This document shows, one piece after another, positions 9,201 through 15,451 of a stretch of 64,000 bases of DNA (position 1 is the stretch's first letter; every line of letters starts with the position of its first letter). The notes beneath the pieces are model-generated. The model was not told the origin of the DNA. It searched no databases and worked only from the letters and a program-made list of their open reading frames with translations. The DNA is from Luteimonas arsenica (GTDB taxonomy: Bacteria > Pseudomonadota > Gammaproteobacteria > Xanthomonadales > Xanthomonadaceae). Location of the stretch: contig NZ_SJRW01000001.1 in the NCBI RefSeq assembly GCF_004352825.1, positions 434,001-498,000 of the forward strand. Direction: 5' to 3'. The position numbers and the translations under genes are program-made.

Positions 9201-10449
9201 GATTGGCGAACCTTTGCCGTCTGGCGCCAACAACCAGATGTCGCAGCATCCACCCGGGTATTACCTGCTGGCGGCCGCCGCGACCTCGGTCATTCCAGCG
9301 GGCTGGCGTTTCGACCTCTTCGTGCTCGCCCTGCGCCTGTTCGGCGTGGCCCTGATGGCGGGGTTGCCGTTGCTGGCGGCGCTGGCGGTGCGCCGCCTGG
9401 GCGGCGACCGGCCGGCCATGGCCGCAGCCGCACTGGTTCCGTTATGCATCCCGCAGTTGGCTGCGATCAGCGGCGCGGTGAACAACGACAGCCTGCTCAA
9501 CATCGTCTGCGCGGTGGTGGCGTTGGGCGTGGTGACCGTCGCCACCGGCGACGCGCGCCATCGCACGGCGTGCTGGGTCGGCATCGCCTTGGCGCTGGCC
9601 CTGTTCTCGAAGGCCTGGGCCCTGCTGCTGGTGCCGTTCGTGGGCCTGGCCTACCTGGTGGGTGCCTGGCGCAGCCGGGCATGGACCCGGTATGCGATCG
9701 CACTCGGGATCGTCGCCGCGCTGTCCGCACTCGGCGGATGGTGGTGGCTGGCCAACCTGCTCAAGTACGGCACGATGCAGCCTGCCGGGCACGTCCCCCT
9801 GCTCCAGGACGGCCCGCTGACATTCGGGGGCGACGGGATGCGCTGGCTGCGCGTACTGTCCGAGCGGCTGCCGACCCGGTTCTGGGCCACGCTCTCGATC
9901 AAGCCCGGCATGCCGTTCCCGCTGTGGATCACCGGTACCGCCAGTGTGATCCTGCTCGCCGGGATCACACTGCTGCTGGTGCGGCGGCGCAGCTTCGCCG
10001 GGCGCCGCGCGGACGCGCTGCTGCTGGTGGGACCGTTCCTGCTGGGCCTGCTGGTACTGCTCGACAGCACCTGGGGGCTTTTCGCCCGCACCGGTATCCC
10101 GGCGGGCATCCAGGGCCGTTACCTGTACTTCGCGATCGCGGGCGTGGCTGCGGGGCTGGCCCTGGCGTTCGCCGCAAGCCTGCCGGCCAGGATGCGCGGC
10201 TGGTTGCCGGTCGTGCTGTGGGCCGCATTCGCGCTGTTCGCGGGTACGGCGATGGCCAAGGTACTGGGTGCGCACTGGGGCGCGGCCGGGGCATCCCTGG
10301 GCGTGCGCTGGGAGGCGTGGCTGGCCTGGGCGCCGGCACCGCCCTGGTTTGTCGCCATGGTGTTCGTGGCCCTGGCCGGGAGCGCGGTCGCGTTGCTCGC
10401 GGTGCTGCTGCGCGACGCGTCGCGGCCGTCGGGCCAGCCGGCGGCTTGA
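6280..10449 (+). CDS. YfhO-like / DUF2142-like double GT-C membrane fusion protein
   Basis: 1389 residues. Residues 1 to about 550 form a polytopic membrane region of YfhO type, with LPLWNDASAGGD near 80. A soluble beta-rich, presumably periplasmic segment covers about 560-810 and leads into a final membrane helix near 825. A low-complexity Ala/Gly/Pro linker (about 840-880) joins this to a second polytopic unit, 883-1389, resembling DUF2142 or GT-C proteins: DEAWH at 910-914 in the first loop and GAVNNDS near 1066-1072. The frame is open throughout, so this is one gene as sequenced. YfhO-type proteins transfer sugar from a polyprenyl carrier charged by a CsbB-type GT2, and such a GT2 is divergently adjacent. 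Fusion of two such units is unusual. Substrates are unknown. Confidence 0.8.
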   Translation: MPARLRILWTWLLFGLLAVVAIGANPFRGQTTTPVELLASYPAWGSAVPKAEVRHPQRSDVLDARLPQWTFARNELRQGRLPLWNDASAGGDAALLKLTSGLLSPAFGVFAAAPSAALGLYLAVLLNLTLAGVGMYFFLRRHVDRLPAGFGAVMFQFCGFIAAWLFWSHTLVLLWAPWLLLAVDSAIRSPRPRAVVGVAATTALVLCGGFPFVSLLVLGAAVLYALMLSVAVSAHERSLTGCLRRTARAGVPAAVGMAFGFLLAAIPLAVFIGWLGQFDTSARASGSPLRLATHFGLFFPGAAFDKPQVESAMYVGAVGFVLALAGFALVWVRRQGAFLLGLFALLLGLVAVVLVFGLVPPSRLAWVPGLSGNAWSRAISILGLALAMSAAAVLHKLGQALRHRPALREAPVGVVILALLCWQVVDQIRYFRQFNGPAQAAHYYPRTPAIDHVLAHKGPFDYVIADNSHLIAGTVGAYGLREWFAHRFRSEALREQLARMANNPFVTPTASAVRANDIRLDADELASMNVRYLMVSQKTGLGRALVGVRSGQAMQPLADLPGSGPWVQPFALRRPFELASLRIRVGTHQATDIDGAVEVVLREEEGGAEVARGRVDAGDARDNEYLTVPFEGDHILPAGRYTFDVAYQPGAAGRPLTAWTGEVDPESSVRQVQVGGAPSGRVIDFVLASSARPAHFRKVFEGSYSDVWENTRSPNGPYFVADGATLPGPGSDAVDILEYRPSRFTLAYTGEAAGHIVVPMEATRRWRITVDGVRVEPGRFAGVLPAVPVAGPARIEFNYRAIAAGPLLAWLATVGLVCAGLVAWGRRTKAWPVRSIESGGTAFPWARNMLAGAHRARAPSPGAASGATAPAGAEGRLQLPLPRSVWLATATWVCLLAGWSLLLPVYRSADEAWHVGAVRHLQEQGDWPGFKELRLQQNVVRSMRHAGLPKGPNHYPRLEADDAVARADRPSFDAIGEPLPSGANNQMSQHPPGYYLLAAAATSVIPAGWRFDLFVLALRLFGVALMAGLPLLAALAVRRLGGDRPAMAAAALVPLCIPQLAAISGAVNNDSLLNIVCAVVALGVVTVATGDARHRTACWVGIALALALFSKAWALLLVPFVGLAYLVGAWRSRAWTRYAIALGIVAALSALGGWWWLANLLKYGTMQPAGHVPLLQDGPLTFGGDGMRWLRVLSERLPTRFWATLSIKPGMPFPLWITGTASVILLAGITLLLVRRRSFAGRRADALLLVGPFLLGLLVLLDSTWGLFARTGIPAGIQGRYLYFAIAGVAAGLALAFAASLPARMRGWLPVVLWAAFALFAGTAMAKVLGAHWGAAGASLGVRWEAWLAWAPAPPWFVAMVFVALAGSAVALLAVLLRDASRPSGQPAA

Positions 10450-10455
10450 TAGAAT
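10450..10455 (+). promoter_or_regulatory. Putative TAGAAT -10 box for the pyruvyl transferase gene
   Basis: TAGAAT begins directly after the stop codon of the fusion gene and 68 bases before the GTG at 10518, suggesting a separate promoter for the pyruvyl transferase gene. No -35 is evident. Confidence 0.35.
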
Positions 10456-10517
10456 TGCGCGCCTTCGGGTCCGGGCCGAGCGTCCGGACCGCCCCTGACC
10501 CTGTTACCGGAGGTTCC

Positions 10518-11798
10518 GTGGCCGCCAGCGCCTATTCGATCATCGCCGCGACCCTGTCCGGAAACCGCGGCGCCGAAGCCATGCTGGAAACCGTGGTCGG
10601 CCGCCTGCGCGCGGATCGCGCGGACCTGCATTTCCACGTCTTCACCTATTACCCCGAAGACGATCGCCGCCTGGTCGTGGACGATCCGGCGCTCAGCCTG
10701 CACAGCTCGACACCGGCAGCGCTGGTGCTGCGCCTGTTCCCGCTGGCCCTGCTGTTCGGCCTGCTGAAGAAGCTGTTCGGCGCCGGCGTGCTGCGCCATG
10801 CCCCGGCCGACATCCGCGGCCTGGCGGAGTCGACGGCCCTGGTCGACCTGGCCGGCGTGGCCTTCATCGACGGGCGCGAGAAGTTCCTGCCGTTCAACAC
10901 CCTGACCCTGCTGCCGGCCTGGTTCCTGGGCACGCCGATCGTGAAGATGCCGCAGGCCACCGGCCCCTACCGGAACGGTGCCAACCGCACCCTGGCCTCC
11001 CTGGTGCTGCCGATGTGCCGGATGCTGTGGGCCCGCGGCGCGCGCACGCGCGAGCACCTGGAAGGCTCGGGTTTCAAGGGCCTGCGCTTCGCCCAGGCCG
11101 ACGACATCGCCTTCAACCATCGCGATGCCTACAGCCTGACCCGCGACGGCGGCCCGGCGCTGGACGCGCGCTTCGCCGAGATGGAGGCGCTGCGCCCGGG
11201 CGAGGGCGGCGGCATCATCGGCATCTGCCCGAGCTCGGTAGTGGCGGTGCAGTCGCGCAAGTCAGGCGGCAACTACGAGCAGGTGCTGTCGGTGCTGGTG
11301 TCGGAACTGCTCAACGCCGGGCACGCCGTGGTGCTGTTCCCCAACGCCACGCGCGCGGCCGCCGGCGACGCCGAGCGCAACAACGACCTCCCGGTGATCC
11401 GCCGCGTGCGCGACGCCGTCGGCAGCGAGAGCCGGCTGCTGGCCTTCGACCTCGACATGAACACCGCGCAGATCAAGCGCGTGATCCGCGGCATGGACGC
11501 AGTGCTGGTGTCGCGCTTCCACGCCATGGTCGGCGCGCTGTCGCTGCAGGTGCCGGCGGCGGTGCTGGGCTGGAGCCACAAGTACGCCGAGGTGATGGCG
11601 CGCTTTGGCCTGGAAGGCAACGTCATGGACTACAAGGCGATGTCGGCGGCCGACCTGCGCGCCAGCGTGCAGCGCGTGTACGAGCAGCGCGAGGCGATGC
11701 GCGCGGCGATCGCCGCGGCGCTGCCGGAGGTCAAGGCCTCGGCCGACCGCCCGGTGGCGGCGCTGCTGACGCCGTCGCTCGGCGCCGATCTTGCGTAA
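10518..11798 (+). CDS. Polysaccharide pyruvyl transferase family protein
   Basis: 426 residues. Features of the family are NRGAEAML near the N-terminus, DLAGVAFIDGR near 115 and a C-terminal SRFHAMVGALSLQVP followed by GWSHKYAEVM. Members use phosphoenolpyruvate to put pyruvate ketals on sugars of surface polysaccharides in the cytoplasm. GTG at 10518 was chosen as start because GGAGG lies four bases before it and the family alignment begins there; the frame upstream overlaps the previous gene. Its stop overlaps the TTG start of the next gene by eight bases, so the two are probably translationally coupled. The sugar that is modified is unknown. Confidence 0.85.
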   Translation: MAASAYSIIAATLSGNRGAEAMLETVVGRLRADRADLHFHVFTYYPEDDRRLVVDDPALSLHSSTPAALVLRLFPLALLFGLLKKLFGAGVLRHAPADIRGLAESTALVDLAGVAFIDGREKFLPFNTLTLLPAWFLGTPIVKMPQATGPYRNGANRTLASLVLPMCRMLWARGARTREHLEGSGFKGLRFAQADDIAFNHRDAYSLTRDGGPALDARFAEMEALRPGEGGGIIGICPSSVVAVQSRKSGGNYEQVLSVLVSELLNAGHAVVLFPNATRAAAGDAERNNDLPVIRRVRDAVGSESRLLAFDLDMNTAQIKRVIRGMDAVLVSRFHAMVGALSLQVPAAVLGWSHKYAEVMARFGLEGNVMDYKAMSAADLRASVQRVYEQREAMRAAIAAALPEVKASADRPVAALLTPSLGADLA

Positions 11799-12702
11799 CC
11801 GGCTGGTCTTCGCCGCGAAGTGGCTCTGGGTGGCGGCCGTGCTGGTCGCCGCTGCGGTGATCATCGCCCGCTCCTGGGACGACATCGCGGCCATGCTGCG
11901 CACCCTGGGCTGGGGCTGGATCGCGTCCAGCCTGGTGCTGACCGCGGCCGCCAAGCTGTTCCTGGGGATCAACGCGCACGTGGCCGCGCGCCGCTGCGGC
12001 ATCGACATCGGCTTCGTCGACGCCTTCCGGCTCTACAACCTCAGCCAGCTGGGCAAGTACCTGCCGGGCTCGATCTGGCAGTTCATCGGGCGCGCCGCGG
12101 CCTACCGCCACCTGGGGGCGCAGTACGGCCCGATCCGCGACGCCCTGGTCTGCGAGAGCCTGTGGATCGTGGCCGGCGCCTCGGTCGTGGGCGCGGTGCT
12201 GACCGGGCCGGCGCTGGTGGGCATCCTCACCGGCAGCCTGTCGGCGTTCGTGGCCTGGTGGCTGGGGATGGGCTTCGGCCTGGCGCTGGTGGCGGTGGCG
12301 GTTGCGGCGATCTGGAAGCGCGCGCTGCTCACGCGCTACGCGCGCCTGGCCTGGCCGCCGCTGCGCGCGGTGGCGGCGCAGGCGGGCATCTGGCTGCTGC
12401 TGGGCCTGGGCTTCTGGGTGCTGGCGCGCGGCTGCGGCCTGGACGTGGGCCCGGTGTTCGCGATCGGCCTGTTCGCCGCCGGCTACGCGGTCGGCTTCAT
12501 GGTGCCGATCGCACCGGCTGGCCTGGGCGTGCGCGACGCGATCCTGACCCTGGGCCTGATGCCCTATGTCCCGGCCGGCGAGGCGCTGGCGGTCACGGTG
12601 ATGGCGCGCATCGTCTACCTGGTGGTGGACCTCGCGCTGGCGCTGGGCCAGGACGGGGTGTTCGCGCTGCTGGGCCTGCGCCGCGTGGAGCGGGACGCCT
12701 GA
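11791..12702 (+). CDS. Lysylphosphatidylglycerol synthase TM-region/UPF0104 flippase-like protein
   Basis: 303 residues, about eight hydrophobic segments, with YNLSQLGKYLPGSIWQ near 85 and PIAPAGLGVRDAIL near 240, the two signature segments of the MprF/YbhN/AglD membrane family. Members are lipid flippases or partners of glycan-lipid enzymes in the inner membrane. The start appears to be TTG at 11791, inside the end of the pyruvyl transferase gene (eight-base overlap). The next in-frame starts would cut into the first membrane helix. Context suggests movement of a lipid-linked sugar or lipid for the polysaccharide locus. That would be useful because no GtrA-type flippase is present, but this link is inference. 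Confidence 0.75.
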   Translation: MRNRLVFAAKWLWVAAVLVAAAVIIARSWDDIAAMLRTLGWGWIASSLVLTAAAKLFLGINAHVAARRCGIDIGFVDAFRLYNLSQLGKYLPGSIWQFIGRAAAYRHLGAQYGPIRDALVCESLWIVAGASVVGAVLTGPALVGILTGSLSAFVAWWLGMGFGLALVAVAVAAIWKRALLTRYARLAWPPLRAVAAQAGIWLLLGLGFWVLARGCGLDVGPVFAIGLFAAGYAVGFMVPIAPAGLGVRDAILTLGLMPYVPAGEALAVTVMARIVYLVVDLALALGQDGVFALLGLRRVERDA

Positions 12703-12715
12703 GTCCGGGAGGCGC

Positions 12716-13810
12716 TCAGCGCCCCAGGTCGTTCCAGCGCCGGATCACGTCCAGCGACTTCTTCTCCGAGTACGCCACCAGCCCCTCCGGATCCGGATAG
12801 CCGATCGCGATCAGCATGATCACGCGCTCGTCGTAGTCCAGGTTGAGCGCCTTCTGCATCTTCGCTTCCAGCGGCTCGAAGTCGGGCCAGTTGATGACGC
12901 TCGAGGCCAGGCCCAGGGTTTCCAGCGCGAGCATGAACGGCATCGCCGCCAGCGCGCTGTCGACGTAGATGACGTGGCGGTCGCGCGGGCTGAAGTAGTG
13001 GTTCAGGCTGCCCACCACCACGGCGATCGTCGGAACCTGGTGGCCGTAGCCGGCGGCGCCGAACGGGATCGCGGCGACCTGCTTCACCATCTCCGGGTCG
13101 TCGAAGATGCGGAATTCGTAGGGCAGGCGGTTGCAGGCCGAGGGGGACTGGCGGCCGACCAGCAGCGCCTGGTCGACCAGCTCGCGCGGCACCGGGCGCT
13201 GTTCGAACCAGCGCACCGAGCGCCGGCGCTGCGCCAGCGACAGCAGGTCCTCGTAGCTGGCGCTGCTCTGCGCGCTGTCGGCGCGGCGGTAGGGCACCTT
13301 GCCGTTGTCGTCGGGGTTGAACTGCGCGCGGGTGGCCTCGTAGCGCGCCTTTGCGCCGGCGACCACCGGGTTCGCGCCGTCGACGATGGAGAAGTAGCTG
13401 CCGAGCACGCCGTAGGCCCAGGTCAGCTCGCCGATGTCGCCGTCGGCGCCGTCGGCGTGCTGGCGGGTGGCGCGCTCGTAGAACTCGATGGTCTCGACCA
13501 GGTAGTCGAGCGCGAACACCGGGCGCCGCGGCTGCATCAGGATGCCCTTCTCCAGCCGGTGCACGTTGCGCCGCAGCTCGGTGCGGGTGGCGCGGACACG
13601 GCCCAGGTTGCGGTAGTAGTCGCGGCGGCCGCGCAGCACCGCGAATTGCTCGCGGTTGAACGAGGGGATGCTGAGCACGCTGTAGACCAGCGAGAACAGG
13701 CGGTTGGCCGCCAGCACCTCGAGCACGGCGCGCAGGGTGCCTTCGTAGGCGCGGCGGACCCAGACGATGGCGAGGAGTTGCTTGGCGATGAGCTTGAGGC
13801 GGTTGAGCAT
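12716..13810 (-). CDS. Nitroreductase-family protein with long N-terminal region
   Basis: 364 residues. The FMN-binding nitroreductase fold occupies about 185-364, starting with RRRSVRWF at 195-202 and containing SPSACNRLPYEF. Before it lies a 185-residue region with HRLEKG near 84-89, a motif I associate with nitroreductase-like proteins of polysaccharide loci. The start MLNRLKLIAK was preferred over a longer frame because the added residues look like translated upstream DNA. It probably carries out a flavin-dependent redox step in making an unusual sugar or cofactor, but no substrate can be named. It converges with the flippase-like gene (13 bases apart) and is divergent from the CoA transferase genes. 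Confidence 0.75.
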   Translation of the reverse strand: MLNRLKLIAKQLLAIVWVRRAYEGTLRAVLEVLAANRLFSLVYSVLSIPSFNREQFAVLRGRRDYYRNLGRVRATRTELRRNVHRLEKGILMQPRRPVFALDYLVETIEFYERATRQHADGADGDIGELTWAYGVLGSYFSIVDGANPVVAGAKARYEATRAQFNPDDNGKVPYRRADSAQSSASYEDLLSLAQRRRSVRWFEQRPVPRELVDQALLVGRQSPSACNRLPYEFRIFDDPEMVKQVAAIPFGAAGYGHQVPTIAVVVGSLNHYFSPRDRHVIYVDSALAAMPFMLALETLGLASSVINWPDFEPLEAKMQKALNLDYDERVIMLIAIGYPDPEGLVAYSEKKSLDVIRRWNDLGR

Positions 13811-13952
13811 GCGGGAGGCGCTGGCCCGGCGGATGCCGGACGGGGCATGGGAGGGGAGGGGGCGTGCATTTTGCCAGACATCGGGTCCGGATCCGGTTCC
13901 AGACCGGGCGGCCATTGTCCCAAGGTCCCCTGTCGTGGCCACCTGCGGCGGC

Positions 13953-13958
13953 TAGAAT
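13953..13958 (+). promoter_or_regulatory. Putative TAGAAT -10 box for the CoA-transferase pair
   Basis: CTAGAATGG lies about 30 bases before the ATG at 13989, matching the TAGAAT core seen before other genes here. Confidence 0.4.
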
Positions 13959-13988
13959 GGGAATCCTGTTCATCCAGGGCTCCATGAC

Positions 13989-14723
13989 ATGGTCCAATCC
14001 GCGAACACCGCGGCCCCGGCCGGCAAGGTCCACGCCGACGCGGCCTCCGCCCTTGCCGACATCGTCGCCGACGGCCAGACCCTGGCCGTCGGCGGCTTCG
14101 GCCTCTGCGGCATCCCCGAGGCGCTGATCGCCGCGCTGCGCGACTCCGGCGTCAAGGGGCTCACCGCGATCTCCAACAACGCCGGCGTGGACGGCTTCGG
14201 CCTCGGCCAGCTGCTGGAGACCCGCCAGATCCGCAAGATGATTTCGTCCTACGTGGGCGAGAACAAGGAGTTCGAGCGCCAGTACCTGGGCGGCGAGCTC
14301 GAGCTCGAGTTCAACCCGCAGGGCACCCTGGCCGAGCGCCTGCGCGCCGGCGGCGCGGGCATCCCCGCGTTCTTCACCGCGACCGGCTACGGCACGGTGG
14401 TGGCCGAGGGCAAGGAGACCCGCGAGTTCGACGGCAAGCACTACGTGCTGGAGACCGCGCTCACCGCCGACGTGGCCCTGGTCAAGGCCTGGAAGGCCGA
14501 CCGCGCCGGCAACCTGGTGTTCCGCAAGACCGCGCGCAACTTCAACCCGGCCTGCGCCATGGCCGGCAAGGTCTGCGTGGCCGAGGTCGAAGAGCTGGTG
14601 GAGGTGGGCGACATCGATCCCGACCAGGTCCACCTGCCCGGCATCTACGTCGACCGCATCGTGGTCAACGCCACCCCCGAGAAGCGCATCGAACAGCGCA
14701 TCGTGCGCGAAGGAGGCAAGTGA
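13989..14723 (+). CDS. scoA: 3-oxoacid CoA-transferase subunit A (LpsI-type)
   Basis: 244 residues. The N-terminal family signature is [13 protein letters not shown] near 38-50, and the fold spans the whole length. With subunit B it moves CoA between succinyl-CoA and a 3-oxoacid such as acetoacetate, in the cytoplasm. In Xanthomonas the equivalent genes are called lpsI and lpsJ because they lie in the LPS gene region. The stop shares one base with the start of subunit B, and AGGAGG lies just before that start, so the pair is translationally coupled. Acetoacetate use is the standard family role; any role in polysaccharide synthesis is unproven. Confidence 0.93.
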   Translation: MVQSANTAAPAGKVHADAASALADIVADGQTLAVGGFGLCGIPEALIAALRDSGVKGLTAISNNAGVDGFGLGQLLETRQIRKMISSYVGENKEFERQYLGGELELEFNPQGTLAERLRAGGAGIPAFFTATGYGTVVAEGKETREFDGKHYVLETALTADVALVKAWKADRAGNLVFRKTARNFNPACAMAGKVCVAEVEELVEVGDIDPDQVHLPGIYVDRIVVNATPEKRIEQRIVREGGK

Positions 14724-15361
14724 TGGCCTGGACCCGCGACCAGATGGCGCAGCGCGCCGCGCGCGAGCTCTCCGACGGCATGTACGTCAACCTCGGCATC
14801 GGCCTGCCGACGCTGGTGGCCAACCACATCCCCGAGGGCGTGGACGTGTGGCTGCAGTCGGAGAACGGCCTGCTCGGCATCGGCCCCTTCCCGACCGAAG
14901 ACGGGGTCGACGCCGACCTGATCAACGCCGGCAAGCAGACCGTGACCGCGCGCGCCGGCGCGAGCTACTTCGGCAGCCATGATTCCTTCGCGATGATCCG
15001 CGGCGGCCACATCGACCTGGCGATCCTGGGCGCGATGGAGGTCACCGACAAGGGCGACCTCGCCAACTGGATGGTGCCCGGCAAGATGGTCAAGGGCATG
15101 GGCGGCGCGATGGACCTGGTGGCCGGCGTCAAGCGCGTGGTGGTGCTGATGGACCAGTGCACCAAGGCCGGCGACTCGAAGATCCTGCCCGAATGCACCC
15201 TGCCGCTGACCGGCGTGGGCGTGGTGGACCGGATCATCACCGACCTGGCGGTGTTCGACGTCACGGAAGCCGGCCTGGAGCTGGTGGAGATGGCCGAGGG
15301 CGTCGACGAGGCCCTGCTGCGCCAGCGGACCGGAGTGCCGTTCGCGCCCTTGGTGGGCTGA
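14723..15361 (+). CDS. scoB: 3-oxoacid CoA-transferase subunit B (LpsJ-type)
   Basis: 212 residues. [14 protein letters not shown] holds the catalytic glutamate (E47) that forms the CoA thioester. [15 protein letters not shown] near 23-37 and the C-terminal [16 protein letters not shown] are also typical. The ATG at 14723 was preferred over the GTG one codon earlier because AGGAGG (14711-14716) is spaced six bases from it and because of the TGATG junction with subunit A. It forms the heteromeric enzyme with the preceding gene. Confidence 0.93.
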   Translation: MAWTRDQMAQRAARELSDGMYVNLGIGLPTLVANHIPEGVDVWLQSENGLLGIGPFPTEDGVDADLINAGKQTVTARAGASYFGSHDSFAMIRGGHIDLAILGAMEVTDKGDLANWMVPGKMVKGMGGAMDLVAGVKRVVVLMDQCTKAGDSKILPECTLPLTGVGVVDRIITDLAVFDVTEAGLELVEMAEGVDEALLRQRTGVPFAPLVG

Positions 15362-15451
15362 GGAGGGCGCTGAAGGGGCGCCGGACGGACAGTGCTGCAA
15401 GCCTGGAAAGGCAAGCGTACTCTTGGGGACCCAGCCCAAGGAGTGCCGGCC

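Noticed and set aside
6280..10449. Fusion caused by a missed stop or frameshift
   Set aside because: Both halves are in one frame with similar composition and no start signal at the joint; cannot be fully excluded without reads, so kept as one gene.
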